Assembly: GCA_949282255.1 (NCBI GenBank)
Contig: CASDPA010000004.1
Location: forward strand, 61,932 to 125,931
Direction: 5' to 3'
Source: an uncultured Spirochaetales bacterium
GTDB taxonomy: Bacteria > Spirochaetota > Spirochaetia > Sphaerochaetales > Sphaerochaetaceae
Length of the DNA: 64,000 bases
Position 1 is the stretch's first letter. Each line of letters begins with the position of its first letter. Positions 45,716 through 54,922 of the stretch are shown here, piece by piece. The notes beneath the pieces are model-generated. The model was not told the origin of the DNA, did no database searches, and was given only the letters and a program-made list of their open reading frames with translations. The position numbers and the translations under genes were made by a program.

Positions 45716-45788
45716 AGCCCTCGGCCGGATTTGAACCGGCGACCCCCACCTTACCATGGTGGTGCTCTACCAACTGAGCTACAAGGGC
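45716..45788 (-). tRNA. trnT: tRNA-Thr (anticodon GGT)
   Basis: Acceptor GCCCTTG / CGAGGGC (one G-T pair), D-arm GCTCAGTTGGTAGAGC, anticodon stem CCACC / GGTGG with loop ATGGTAA, T-arm GCCGGTTCAAATCCGGC, discriminator T. First gene of the rif/str unit. CCA is not encoded. Confidence 0.96.
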
Positions 45789-45854
45789 GCTAATGGATTT
45801 TCCATAACCTGGAAGCATAGGCCAAAACCATGTCGGCCAAAACATGCAAAAGCT

Positions 45855-45883
45855 ACGATAACAAAGACAGCCTGATTTGTCAA
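45855..45883 (-). promoter_or_regulatory. Promoter of the rif/str unit
   Basis: TTGACA (45878-45883), 17-nt spacer, TATCGT (45855-45860), about 65 nt before tRNA-Thr on the minus strand. The plus-strand part of this 350-nt gap (45900-46040) shows no further recognisable element. Confidence 0.65.
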
Positions 45884-46051
45884 TAGCTATGAAATCGAAT
45901 TTCTTTTCATGGAAAAAAATTGTGCGACATGGATACAGGTACGTGTATAGATTAAGAGTATCAGGGACGACATTTATTCTTTTTCTTTTGGGATTTTCCG
46001 TCATTTTTCATTTCCAACAGTATTTAATTTTGTTTAACATCGTTTTTGCAG

Positions 46052-46081
46052 TTGAATACATTGCAAAAAATTATCTATTAT
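46052..46081 (+). promoter_or_regulatory. Possible glgP promoter
   Basis: TTGAAT (46052-46057), 18-nt spacer, TATTAT (46076-46081), 58 nt before the glgP start. Confidence 0.4.
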
Positions 46082-46138
46082 ACAATTGACTGTTTTCATC
46101 CCTTTCCAACGTAAAGGACAATTAAATAAGGAGAATAT

Positions 46139-48649
46139 ATGGCAAACGAAATCAAGACCCGTTATGGCAAAACGGCAAAGGACATTGCACAGGACTTTGC
46201 AGAACAGCTCAAGTACGGCTTGGACAGCGACGTATACCACACTGACGATCAGTCCAGATACCAGGCCATAAGCCTTGCAATCCGTGACAGAATCATCCAC
46301 CAGTGGGATCTGTCAAGAAAAACGCATAGAAGCAAGAACAGCAAAAGAGTTTATTATCTCTCATTGGAATTTCTGATGGGAAGAGCTATGACAAACAACG
46401 TTATCAACCTCGGCCTCGAGCAGCCTGTTAAGGATGCTCTCAAAAGTCTCGGATACGACTGGGAGGAATTGAGGGACCAAGAACCGGATGCGGGACTTGG
46501 AAACGGAGGACTCGGAAGGCTTGCCGCTTGCTTCCTCGACTCTCTTGCAACTCTTGAAATCCCCGCTTTCGGTTATGGAATACGTTATAACTACGGTATC
46601 TTCAAACAGCAAATCAAAAACGGATGGCAATCCGAGCAGCCGGACAACTGGCTTAAGGACGGAAACCCGTGGGAAATCATGAGAAGGGACCGTGTGTATC
46701 CGGTATACTTTGGCGGCCAGGTAAAGCAATTCAAGGAGAATGGAAGGGACATATTCGTGTGGGAACCGGCAGAACAGGTGAACGGCATCGCATACGATAC
46801 CCCGATAGTCGGTTATGGTGGAAAGACCATAAACACACTCCGTCTCTGGTCTGCAACCAGCCCTGACGGTTTTTCTTTTGAAGATTTCAACAGCGGAGAC
46901 TACACCGAGGCTGTGAGGAACAAGATCAACGCAGAGACGCTCTCCCAGGTACTCTACCCTAATGACACGCTCTACATGGGTAAGGAGCTGAGGCTCAAGC
47001 AGCAGTACTTCTTCGTATCCTGCTCTCTCCAGGACACCATCAGAAGAACAAAGCGGGACGGCATAGCATGGAAGGATTTTCCGTCAAAGGCCGCAATCCA
47101 GCTCAACGACACACACCCATCTCTGGCCATTCCCGAACTCATGAGACTCCTTATAGACCAGGAAGGTCTCGGTTGGGATGAGGCTTGGGACATCACAGTA
47201 AAGACGATGGGTTACACAAACCATACACTCATGCCGGAAGCTCTTGAGAAATGGGCCCTTCCGATGATTGAGAAGATTCTTCCGCGTCACATGCAGATAA
47301 TCTACGAGATCAATCAGCGCTTCATTTCCCAGGCTGTATCTTTCTTCCCGATGCAGAGTGACAAGATTGCAAAAGTATCCATAATTGAAGAATCCAACCC
47401 GAAGATGGTTCGCATGGCCAACCTCTCCATCATCGGAAGTCACAGCACCAACGGCGTTGCAGAGCTACACAGCGAACTTTTGAAGACCTCGATGTTTCCT
47501 GAATTCAATCTCATCTATCCAGAAAGGTTCAATAACAAGACAAATGGCATCACCCAGAGAAGATGGCTGTTGGATGCAAACCCGAGCCTTGCAAAAAAGA
47601 TCACAGATACGATCGGAAGCGGATGGATCACGAATTTCGATGAAATAAGAAAACTGGAAGCTTATGCCGATGATCCCGCATTCTTGGAGGATTTTGCAAA
47701 AATAAAATATGAATGCAAGCTCAATGCAGCAAAATTCCTCAAAAAGGATTGCGGAATAATACTTAATCCGGACATGCTTCTCGATGTGCAGATCAAGAGG
47801 ATCCATGAATACAAAAGACAGCTTCTGAACGCGCTCAACATTCTTATGATCTATAACAGGATGAAGAATGACAGGGCTTATCTTGAAAGCTTTCCTCCCA
47901 CAACCTTCCTCTTTGGAGGCAAGGCCGCACCTGGATACATAAACGCAAAGCTGATCATCAAGTTCATCAACAACATAGCGAACGTAATCAACAACGACAG
48001 CCAGGTGAACAAAATGCTTCAAGTATATTTCATGCCAAACTACCGCGTTACAATGGCTGAAAACATAATTCCCGCAACCAATATCAGTGAACAGATCTCA
48101 ACAGCAGGTACGGAGGCATCCGGTACAGGCAATATGAAATTCATGTGCAACGGAGCTCTCACCCTCGGTACTCTTGACGGAGCCAATGTGGAGATGGCGG
48201 AAGAAGTCGGAATGGACAACATCTTCATCTTCGGACATACCGAGACCCAGATCAGGGAACTTGGCAAAGATTACAATCCTCAGGCATGGGTTGATAAGGA
48301 TGAGGAGATCGCATCCATGATAGCTCTCATTGAATCCGATTACTTCAATATCCATGAGCCTGGGATTTTCGAACCTCTCAGAAAATCCCTATTCGATTAT
48401 GGTGACAAATATTTCCTGTTCGCAGACCTCAGAATGTACCACAACAGGCATTCGGATGCGGAAACGCTCTACAGGGACAATCAGAAGAGCTGGAACAAAA
48501 AAGCGATCATCAATATCGCAGGTTCTGCAAAATTCAGCTCGGACAGGACAATACTGGAGTATGCAAACGACATCTGGCACGTCTCTCCGTGCAAGGTGAA
48601 AAAGAGCAAGATCGACAGTGTTCTTGACGATGCGGTAAACAAGTCTTGA
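46139..48649 (+). CDS. glgP: Glycogen/starch/alpha-glucan phosphorylase
   Basis: Releases glucose 1-phosphate from alpha-1,4-glucan. The 836 residues cover the whole GT35 family: SLEFLMGRAMTNNVINLG, DAGLGNGGLGRLAACFLDSLATL in pattern, KQQIKNGWQSEQPDNWL, LNDTHPSLAIPELMRLL, KRIHEYKRQLLNALNI, and the cofactor site EASGTGNMKFMCNGALTLGT with PLP-Lys667. The N-terminus lacks the long phosphorylation arm of animal enzymes. ATG preceded by AAGGAG. Single gene; no other glycogen gene nearby. Confidence 0.97.
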   Translation: MANEIKTRYGKTAKDIAQDFAEQLKYGLDSDVYHTDDQSRYQAISLAIRDRIIHQWDLSRKTHRSKNSKRVYYLSLEFLMGRAMTNNVINLGLEQPVKDALKSLGYDWEELRDQEPDAGLGNGGLGRLAACFLDSLATLEIPAFGYGIRYNYGIFKQQIKNGWQSEQPDNWLKDGNPWEIMRRDRVYPVYFGGQVKQFKENGRDIFVWEPAEQVNGIAYDTPIVGYGGKTINTLRLWSATSPDGFSFEDFNSGDYTEAVRNKINAETLSQVLYPNDTLYMGKELRLKQQYFFVSCSLQDTIRRTKRDGIAWKDFPSKAAIQLNDTHPSLAIPELMRLLIDQEGLGWDEAWDITVKTMGYTNHTLMPEALEKWALPMIEKILPRHMQIIYEINQRFISQAVSFFPMQSDKIAKVSIIEESNPKMVRMANLSIIGSHSTNGVAELHSELLKTSMFPEFNLIYPERFNNKTNGITQRRWLLDANPSLAKKITDTIGSGWITNFDEIRKLEAYADDPAFLEDFAKIKYECKLNAAKFLKKDCGIILNPDMLLDVQIKRIHEYKRQLLNALNILMIYNRMKNDRAYLESFPPTTFLFGGKAAPGYINAKLIIKFINNIANVINNDSQVNKMLQVYFMPNYRVTMAENIIPATNISEQISTAGTEASGTGNMKFMCNGALTLGTLDGANVEMAEEVGMDNIFIFGHTETQIRELGKDYNPQAWVDKDEEIASMIALIESDYFNIHEPGIFEPLRKSLFDYGDKYFLFADLRMYHNRHSDAETLYRDNQKSWNKKAIINIAGSAKFSSDRTILEYANDIWHVSPCKVKKSKIDSVLDDAVNKS

Positions 48650-48667
48650 AAGAAGGGAAAACCTCTT

Positions 48668-49351
48668 TCATAACAAGTTTATCAAAGAGCCCAGATAAAG
48701 AATAAAAGGGGCGAAAACCAAGGCCGGAAGAAAATTTCCGGTCTTTATTTTTTTCACCTCGAGCAGGCCTAGCGCGAGCATCAGCAAAAGGAATCCACCG
48801 CTTGCGCTTATGACAGCTATGCCCTCTTCACCAAGAATCGGGGAAATCCAAGCTCCAGCCAGGGTGAAAAATCCCTGGTAAACAATAATCGTCAGAGAAG
48901 AAAGATACACACCTTTGCCATAGGCGGCGGCAAACACGATCGCCATGAAACCGTCCATCACACTCTTTACAAGAATCAGATTCCACCCTTGGCCGGTTCC
49001 CGCTTCTATGCTTCCAACAATGCTCATGGCACCTGAACAGAAAAGCAGGGAGGAATTCAGAAATGCCGTGCCAAAGGACGAATCTCCTTCCCCTGCAAAT
49101 CTGTTTCCTAAAGCTTCCACGTGTTCCTCTATCTTCAACCACGTTCCGACAAAACCTCCAAAGATGAGGGAGAACAGGATCACCAGGGTCTCAGAAGAAG
49201 AAACGGCCATATCCAAACCGAGCACAAGCGTTACAAGGCCGGCGGAAACCATAACGATTTTTTTGAAATCCTCTCCGATCCTGGATTTGAAAACAAGTCC
49301 GACCGTGGCTCCCAGGATAACAGCCAAGGCATTGATTATTGTGGCACCCAT
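48668..49351 (-). CDS. DUF554 family membrane protein (YdfK/YqgA type)
   Basis: 227 residues with six to seven predicted membrane segments: GATIINALAVILGATVGLVF at the start, SAGLVTLVLGLDMA, FGGFVGTWLKIEEHVEALG, then FLNSSLLFCSGAMSIVGSIEAG and the C-terminal half rich in Gly and Leu. This is a widespread family of unknown function, possibly transport. The stop lies 18 nt from the glgP stop. No Shine-Dalgarno motif is seen. Confidence 0.88.
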   Translation of the reverse strand: MGATIINALAVILGATVGLVFKSRIGEDFKKIVMVSAGLVTLVLGLDMAVSSSETLVILFSLIFGGFVGTWLKIEEHVEALGNRFAGEGDSSFGTAFLNSSLLFCSGAMSIVGSIEAGTGQGWNLILVKSVMDGFMAIVFAAAYGKGVYLSSLTIIVYQGFFTLAGAWISPILGEEGIAVISASGGFLLLMLALGLLEVKKIKTGNFLPALVFAPFILYLGSLINLL

Positions 49352-49403
49352 GAAAAGAAGATAAAACTTTTATTTTATCGTTTTCAAGATTAGAATACCG
49401 TAT

Positions 49404-49967
49404 ATGACGACAATTTTACTGCTTGCTGGAATGTCTACGAGAATGGGGAAAAACAAGCTGCTGCTTCCATATGGGAAAAAGACGGTCCTCGAATATCCAT
49501 TGGAAATTGCCTTAAGACACAGCAACGAGGTGATATGCGTCACAGGCTTCGAGAGGGAACGTATTGAAAAGGTGCTCTCGTCCTATGAAGTTAAAATCAA
49601 ATACAACCCTCACTTTGCAGACGGACAGAGGGGCAGCACTCTTCTTGGACTTAAGGGAGTATATGACGATGTTGCCATACTGTTTGGGGACCTTCCTCTG
49701 ATAACCAGCGATGATTTTGAGAAAGGATGCCATATGCTAAATGATTGTCCTTCCTGCCGTCCCATATACGAAGGGACACCAGGACATCCCGTATTCGTAT
49801 CCAAGGAAAAAATAAACGGCCTCGTATCGGATACGAGACCGTTCAAGGAATTTCTAAAAGATGCAGGCTGCCGCTTCTATCCCGGAACACTGGGAACCGT
49901 ATTCGATGTGGACACGCCTGAACGCTACAAATTGTTAATCGACAGAGAGGACACCATCCTTCATTGA
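49404..49967 (+). CDS. MobA/MocA-like nucleotidyltransferase
   Basis: 187 residues of the NTP-transferase fold: LLAGMSTRMGKNKLLLPYGKKTVLEY is the nucleotide-binding LAxGxSxRMG signature, ILFGDLPLITSDDF binds metal, and RPIYEGTPGHPVFV is typical of molybdenum-cofactor cytidylyltransferases (MocA). No molybdoenzyme gene is nearby, so the exact substrate is open. The end overlaps clpB by 33 nt, tail to tail. No Shine-Dalgarno motif; a TAGAAT box lies 7 nt upstream of the ATG. Confidence 0.85.
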   Translation: MTTILLLAGMSTRMGKNKLLLPYGKKTVLEYPLEIALRHSNEVICVTGFERERIEKVLSSYEVKIKYNPHFADGQRGSTLLGLKGVYDDVAILFGDLPLITSDDFEKGCHMLNDCPSCRPIYEGTPGHPVFVSKEKINGLVSDTRPFKEFLKDAGCRFYPGTLGTVFDVDTPERYKLLIDREDTILH

Positions 49968-52490
49968 AAGCTTTATCTGTTTTCCCTCCGACCATTCGCC
50001 TTTCAAAAGGGAAAGAGAAAGTGGATTCTCTATGTTGTTCTGTATCGCCCTTCTGATCGGACGTGCACCAAACGTAGGATCGAAACCAGCCTTCATGATC
50101 ATATCCTCAACATCTTTTGTCCATTCAAGATGCAGACCTTTTCTCTCCAGACGGTTCTCAAGCTCCTTAAGCTGCAGGCGCACAATCGTTCTGATCTGCT
50201 CCTCTTTCAGCGGATGGAATACGATGATCTCATCTATACGGTTGATGAACTCCGGCTTGAAAGCACCTTTTATTGCAGCCATTACCTGGCCCCTAGCATC
50301 CGCATCATCCCTAAGCACATACTCAGAACCCAGGTTGCTTGTCATGATGATTATGGTGTTCGTAAAGTCCACAACCCTTCCCTGACCATCTGTAAGCCGT
50401 CCATCATCGAGAACCTGCAGAAGGATATTGAACACATCCGGATGGGCCTTTTCTATCTCATCGAAAAGGATCACGGAATATGGCCTTCTCCTGACAACCT
50501 CTGTAAGCTGACCGCCCTGGTCGTAGCCTACATATCCAGGAGGTGCTCCGATTAGCCTGGAGACGGAGAACTTCTCCATATATTCGCTCATGTCAATCCT
50601 GGTCAAAGCCTTCTCATCATCAAAAAGGAACGACGCAAGCTCTTTTGCAAGGAGGGTTTTTCCCACACCAGTAGGACCGGCGAGCAGAAAAGATCCAAGC
50701 GGTCTATGTTCATCTGAGATGCCGGCCTTGTTCCTGCGGATTGCATTGCTCACTGCCATTATGGCCTCATCCTGGCCGATAACCTTGCCGGCAAGAATCT
50801 TATCGAGATCAAGATACTTCTCCCTCTCGCTACCCATCATCTTAGCAACAGGAACTCCGGTCCAAAGGGATACGACTTTTGCAATATCATCCTCTGTAAC
50901 CTCTTCCTTGAGGATTCCGCCAAGACCTTGAACCTTTTCCTCGGAGGCTTTGAGCTCCTTCTCCTTCTCCGGTATCTCACCATGCTTTATCATCGCAGCC
51001 TTAGCCAGATCGCCTTCCCTCTCCGCCTGCTCCTCCTGAGAATGCAGCTTCTCAAGTTCAGCTTTCTTTTCCCTGAGGTCGGAAATAGCAGTCTTGGCAT
51101 TCATATATTTCAGATGAAGCGCATCATACTTTTCCTGAAGACCTGCAAGCTCCTCGTCGATCTTCTTCAGCCTTTCCAGGCTTGCATTGTCATCCTCATG
51201 CCCAAGAGCCTGTTTCTCGATATTGAGCTGAAGAATTTTCCTTTCAAGGGTATCAAGCTCCTCCGGCTGGCTCTCAAGCGCCATCTTCGTCTTCGATGCA
51301 GCCTCATCAACAAGATCTATTGCCTTGTCGGGCAGGAACCTGTTGGTAAGGTATCTATCAGAAAGAACTGCCGCTGCCACAAGAGCCTCGTCCTTGATCC
51401 TGACACCATGATGCACCTCATATTTATTTTTCAAACCACGAAGGATGGATATGGTATCCTCTACGCTGGGTTCCTTCGTATATACCGGCTGGAACCTTCT
51501 TTCAAGGGCCTTATCTTTCTCTATGTATTTCCTGTATTCATCCAGCGTGGTTGCGCCGATAGCGTGTAATTCACCACGGGCAAGAGCAGGCTTTATAAGG
51601 TTGGAGGCATCTGTACTGCCCTCTGCAGCTCCGGCTCCGACAATCGTATGAAGCTCATCGATGAACAGAATTATATTTCCGTTGCTTTTTGCGATATCGG
51701 TTACGACACCCTTCAGCCTTTCCTCAAACTCGCCCCGGTATTTGGCTCCGGCCACAAGAGCACCAAGGTCGAGGGACAAAAGCCTCTTATCCCTCAATGT
51801 ATCGGGTACATCGCCCTTGGCAATCCTCAATGCAAGCCCTTCGACAATCGCAGTTTTTCCAACTCCCGGTTCTCCGATGAGAACAGGATTATTCTTGGTC
51901 CTTCTGCAGAGAACCTGCATTACACGCCTTATCTCCTCATCCCTGCCGATTACAGGATCGAGCTTATCCTCACGGGCAAGCCTTGTCATGTCGCGGCAAT
52001 ATTTCTCAAGGCTCTTATATCCACTTTCAGGATCGTTGGAGGTAACCCTCCTATCCCCTCTTATGCTCTTAAGAGCTTCAAGTATTTCCTTTTCCCCGAT
52101 TCCATGGTTCTTGAGAATCGGACCGATCTGGGAATCCTCCTTGAGAACAGCAAGCAGGAAATGCTCTGTAGAAATATATTCATCCTTGAACTCGGTGCTT
52201 ATCTTCTCAGCCGAAAGCAATACCCGTTGCAAATCACGGGAAACATTCCTGTTGACTTGTCCGCCATAGCTTTTAGGCATGTTGTCGATGAAGGAAGACA
52301 ATTCGGAAAGTAAAGAATCCGGAGAAACGCCTATCTTCTCCAAAAGTGGCCTTATGATACCATCCTGATCTTCCAACAGCGGTATGAGCACATGAGCGCA
52401 GGTAATCTCGCTTGACTGCTTTTCCTCAGCCAGCGATACGGCAGAATTCACAGCCTCCTGCATTTTTAAAGTATATTTATCAAAATTCAT
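49935..52490 (-). CDS. clpB: Disaggregase ClpB
   Basis: ATP-dependent chaperone that works with DnaK, DnaJ and GrpE to rescue aggregated protein. The 851 residues have the N-terminal repeat domain (residues 1-140), first AAA domain with [15 protein letters not shown] and [13 protein letters not shown], the coiled-coil middle domain (about 405-520, absent in ClpA and ClpC in this length), and second AAA domain with [45 protein letters not shown] in pattern and [15 protein letters not shown]. The start follows GGAGGTGA. Confidence 0.97.
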   Translation of the reverse strand: MNFDKYTLKMQEAVNSAVSLAEEKQSSEITCAHVLIPLLEDQDGIIRPLLEKIGVSPDSLLSELSSFIDNMPKSYGGQVNRNVSRDLQRVLLSAEKISTEFKDEYISTEHFLLAVLKEDSQIGPILKNHGIGEKEILEALKSIRGDRRVTSNDPESGYKSLEKYCRDMTRLAREDKLDPVIGRDEEIRRVMQVLCRRTKNNPVLIGEPGVGKTAIVEGLALRIAKGDVPDTLRDKRLLSLDLGALVAGAKYRGEFEERLKGVVTDIAKSNGNIILFIDELHTIVGAGAAEGSTDASNLIKPALARGELHAIGATTLDEYRKYIEKDKALERRFQPVYTKEPSVEDTISILRGLKNKYEVHHGVRIKDEALVAAAVLSDRYLTNRFLPDKAIDLVDEAASKTKMALESQPEELDTLERKILQLNIEKQALGHEDDNASLERLKKIDEELAGLQEKYDALHLKYMNAKTAISDLREKKAELEKLHSQEEQAEREGDLAKAAMIKHGEIPEKEKELKASEEKVQGLGGILKEEVTEDDIAKVVSLWTGVPVAKMMGSEREKYLDLDKILAGKVIGQDEAIMAVSNAIRRNKAGISDEHRPLGSFLLAGPTGVGKTLLAKELASFLFDDEKALTRIDMSEYMEKFSVSRLIGAPPGYVGYDQGGQLTEVVRRRPYSVILFDEIEKAHPDVFNILLQVLDDGRLTDGQGRVVDFTNTIIIMTSNLGSEYVLRDDADARGQVMAAIKGAFKPEFINRIDEIIVFHPLKEEQIRTIVRLQLKELENRLERKGLHLEWTKDVEDMIMKAGFDPTFGARPIRRAIQNNIENPLSLSLLKGEWSEGKQIKLSMKDGVLSVD

Positions 52491-52533
52491 TTTATCACCT
52501 CCAAAAAAATGGAAGCATCAACACACACAAATG

Positions 52534-52563
52534 AATTTAAGCAAAAAACCTTGAATCGGCAAC
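52534..52563 (-). promoter_or_regulatory. clpB promoter sharing CGATTCAAG with dnaK
   Basis: TTGCCG (52557-52562), 17-nt spacer, TAAATT (52534-52539). The -35 is followed by ATTCAAG, so the 13-nt block TTGCCGATTCAAG differs from the dnaK block TTGACGATTCAAG at one position. It lies directly after the TetR gene stop. Confidence 0.55.
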
Positions 52564-52567
52564 CATC

Positions 52568-53182
52568 CTAGGCTCTTAGAAAAACAAGGTATGTGGTAAG
52601 GAAATCCAAAGACTCAGCACGGTTGAAATTCTTGAAGAAAGCAATCTGGAAACAGAAAGATTCCATCAGGGTGAAGATATGCTTTGTCACCATGTCCTGA
52701 TCGAATTCATTCTTAATCCTACCGTTTTTCATCCCACGGGCCAAAAGACGCTTGAAAAGGATGGATAGCTTTGCTGTCCGTTTATATATGATTTGGGAGA
52801 AATCCTTATTGAATTCCTTTTGATGAAGCATCACCTCCATGAGTCTTGTAAGCTCCGCTTCAGAAGCTATGGCATGATCCATGATCAGGGTGCATATTTT
52901 TATTATCCTTTCTATCTCATCGCTGTCGTCTTCAGCAAATGCAATGGAACTGAGCTCATAAAACAGCCTGCCTGTCACAAGTTTGACCGCGTAATAATAT
53001 ATCTCGTCCTTGTCCTTGAAATACTGGTATATTGTGGGTCTGCTTATTCCGCAACGTTCGGCAATAAGGGAAAGATTAGCCTCCTTGTACCCCACTTCGG
53101 CAAACACGGCCAATGCGGTCTTCAAAATGATTTCTTTCCTTTCTTCGTGATCAATCTTCTTCGGCATGTCAAAATAATACAT
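52568..53182 (-). CDS. TetR-family transcriptional regulator
   Basis: 204 residues. The N-terminal helix-turn-helix is typical: RKEIILKTALAVFAEVGYKEANLSLIAERCGISRPTIYQYFKDKDEIYYYAV in pattern. The C-terminal ligand domain is not assignable. Divergent from the superoxide reductase gene across 134 nt that include an imperfect palindrome, so it may control that gene and itself. ATG at 53167 (MPKKIDHEE) is an alternative start. The next gene, clpB, has its own promoter. Confidence 0.92.
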   Translation of the reverse strand: MYYFDMPKKIDHEERKEIILKTALAVFAEVGYKEANLSLIAERCGISRPTIYQYFKDKDEIYYYAVKLVTGRLFYELSSIAFAEDDSDEIERIIKICTLIMDHAIASEAELTRLMEVMLHQKEFNKDFSQIIYKRTAKLSILFKRLLARGMKNGRIKNEFDQDMVTKHIFTLMESFCFQIAFFKNFNRAESLDFLTTYLVFLRA

Positions 53183-53232
53183 TCTTTTCTGACAAAAATA
53201 AAGAGAGTTGTTAAAAATAAAAAATAAATTAA

Positions 53233-53261
53233 TAATTATTACTAATTGGTATTAATTATTA
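53233..53261. promoter_or_regulatory. Imperfect palindrome, possible TetR operator
   Basis: TAATTATTACTA, 5-nt spacer, TATTAATTATTA: 10 of 12 positions match as an inverted repeat. It ends 2 nt before the -35 of the superoxide reductase promoter. The region is very A/T-rich, which makes such repeats easier by chance. Confidence 0.4.
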
Positions 53262-53263
53262 TA

Positions 53264-53292
53264 TTGACTATTTTTAATTTACATCTTATTTT
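53264..53292 (+). promoter_or_regulatory. Promoter of the superoxide reductase gene
   Basis: TTGACT (53264-53269), 17-nt spacer, TATTTT (53287-53292); AAGGAG then precedes the ATG at 53317. Confidence 0.5.
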
Positions 53293-53316
53293 ATAGACAT
53301 AAGGAGACTAAAATAA

Positions 53317-53664
53317 ATGGCAAATTTTTACTTCTGCAGCGAATGCGGAAATGTATTTGAATCAATGAACAAGGCAAGCGTGAACTGTTGCGGCCAGCAG
53401 TGGCAGGCACTTGAGGTTTCACAGGACCCGAATGACAAGCATAAATTGGATGTAAGCGTAGAAGGTGGAAAGCGTGTTTTCAAAATGCACCATCCTCAGA
53501 CAAAAGAGCACTATTTCACATTCATAGCCTATGTAAACAAGGATGAAGTGGTAATGAAGACCTATCATGCCGATGAAGAAGTGGTTTTTGAAATCCCAGA
53601 AGACAAGAAAGGGGAAATCTATTGGCACTGTAACCTTCATGGCATGTACAGGATGGAAATCTGA
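53317..53664 (+). CDS. dfx: Superoxide reductase (desulfoferrodoxin type)
   Basis: Reduces superoxide to peroxide without making oxygen, typical for anaerobes. The 115 residues contain a desulforedoxin-like N-terminus with Cys7, Cys10, Cys24, Cys25 (FCSECGN; NCCGQQW) for a first iron centre, and the active iron site with His42 (DKH), His59 (MHHPQ), His65 (EHYF), Cys105 and His108 (CNLHG). All ligands are present, so the protein should be active. It has a terminator behind it and is probably monocistronic. Confidence 0.93.
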   Translation: MANFYFCSECGNVFESMNKASVNCCGQQWQALEVSQDPNDKHKLDVSVEGGKRVFKMHHPQTKEHYFTFIAYVNKDEVVMKTYHADEEVVFEIPEDKKGEIYWHCNLHGMYRMEI

Positions 53665-53688
53665 ACAACCTCCAAATATTGAAATCTT

Positions 53689-53722
53689 CCCCAAGGCTGG
53701 AAACAGCATTGGGGATTTTTTT
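53689..53722 (+). terminator. Terminator of the superoxide reductase gene
   Basis: CCCCAAGGCTG / CAGCATTGGGG with GAAA loop and one mismatch, followed by seven T. Confidence 0.85.
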
Positions 53723-53744
53723 ACCCCAATGAATAAGGCAAAAT

Positions 53745-53795
53745 TAAAAAAATCAGACCATCGGGATTTTGCAGCAAGGCCATCCCAACAGTCTG
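53745..53795 (-). terminator. Terminator of argF
   Basis: 14-bp stem (CAGACTGTTGGGAT / ATCCCGATGGTCTG, with three G-T pairs) and a 14-nt loop, followed on the minus strand by ATTTTTTT. Confidence 0.75.
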
Positions 53796-53833
53796 AACCA
53801 AAATTCTTGCAGCCTCATGCTGCCAGCTCCCAA

Positions 53834-54847
53834 TCAATAAGAAAGCGTATCAGAAAGGGTTGCAACCATCACTGCCTTGATCGTATGCATCCTGTTCTCA
53901 GCCTCATCAAAAACCACCGAAGCTTTGCTTCTGAACACCTCATCCGTGACTTCCATCTCATTAAGCCCAAATTTCTCGTAAACCTCTTTTCCGATCACGG
54001 TATTCAGATCATGGAAAGATGGGAGGCAATGCTCAAAAAGAACGTCAGGGTTTCCGCTTGCTTTCAAAAGGTCCATTGTGACCTGATATGGTTTGAGAAG
54101 TGCAATGCGTTCCGCCATCTTATCCTCCTCACCCATCGAACACCATATGTCGGTATAAACCACGTCCGCTCCTGCAACCGCTATGAGAGGATCCTCTGTA
54201 ACGACTATTTCTGATCCGGAGTCTGCAGCGACAGTTTTGCATTTTTCAAGAAGAGCCGGATCAGGGAAAAGCGAAGGCGGGGTTGCAACGGAAAAATCCG
54301 CGCCCAGCTTCGAACAGCCTATCATAAGGGCATTGGCAACATTGTTCCTTCCATCCCCGACATAGGCGATCTTTATCTCAGATGGCTTCTTGCCGGTATG
54401 TTCCATAGCTGTCAGCATATCGGCTAAAAACTGGGTCGGATGATCTATATCGGTCAGGCCGTTCCATACAGGCACCTGGGAATACCTGTACAGATCCTCC
54501 ACAACCTGCTGCTTGAAGCCCCTGTACTCTATTCCATCATAAAGCCTGCCAAGCACCTTGGCAGTATCCTCCAAAGATTCCTTCTTTCCCATCTGGGAAT
54601 TGCTGAGATAAGTGACATGTGCCCCTTCATCATAAGCCGCCGTTTCAAAGGAGCATCTGGTCCTGGTGCTGGTCTTATCGAAAATCAGTACGATATTCTT
54701 GCCACAAAGCAGCTGACCATCAACCTTTATGGAATGGGGCAGGCCCTTCTTCTTGGCCTTGAGCTCTGCAGCCAAATCCAGCAAATAAAGAATCTCCTCT
54801 TTGGAATAATCAAGAAGAGTAAGAAAACTTCTACCTTTCAAATTCAT
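53834..54847 (-). CDS. argF: Ornithine carbamoyltransferase
   Basis: Makes citrulline from ornithine and carbamoyl phosphate, or runs in reverse in arginine catabolism. The 337 residues have the carbamoyl phosphate site [12 protein letters not shown] (Ser60-Arg64), [14 protein letters not shown], the ornithine-binding region [13 protein letters not shown], and HCLPSFHD, with the catalytic Cys. Length is normal. No arginine deiminase or carbamate kinase gene is near, so direction cannot be told. The start follows AAGGAG. Confidence 0.95.
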   Translation of the reverse strand: MNLKGRSFLTLLDYSKEEILYLLDLAAELKAKKKGLPHSIKVDGQLLCGKNIVLIFDKTSTRTRCSFETAAYDEGAHVTYLSNSQMGKKESLEDTAKVLGRLYDGIEYRGFKQQVVEDLYRYSQVPVWNGLTDIDHPTQFLADMLTAMEHTGKKPSEIKIAYVGDGRNNVANALMIGCSKLGADFSVATPPSLFPDPALLEKCKTVAADSGSEIVVTEDPLIAVAGADVVYTDIWCSMGEEDKMAERIALLKPYQVTMDLLKASGNPDVLFEHCLPSFHDLNTVIGKEVYEKFGLNEMEVTDEVFRSKASVVFDEAENRMHTIKAVMVATLSDTLSY

Positions 54848-54869
54848 AAAAATGCTCCTTATCAGGAAA

Positions 54870-54898
54870 ATACTACATATTTATGCACTTAATGTCAA
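54870..54898 (-). promoter_or_regulatory. argF promoter with ARG-box-like repeats
   Basis: TTGACA (54893-54898), 17-nt spacer, TAGTAT (54870-54875). The spacer contains TGCATAAATATGTA, and just upstream is TGTAT-AAAA-ATACG; both resemble weak ArgR-type palindromes. Regulation by ArgR is inference. Confidence 0.5.
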
Positions 54899-54922
54899 TA
54901 TTTCTCGTATTTTTATACAATA

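Noticed and set aside
45678..46004. N-terminal extension of L33 through tRNA-Thr
   Set aside because: The extension translates the tRNA and the promoter region; the ATG at 45677 has its own ribosome-binding site.
48650..48667. Bidirectional terminator between glgP and the DUF554 gene
   Set aside because: GAAAGA / TCTTTC can pair, but the stem is A/T-rich with a mismatch and no T-run follows on either strand.
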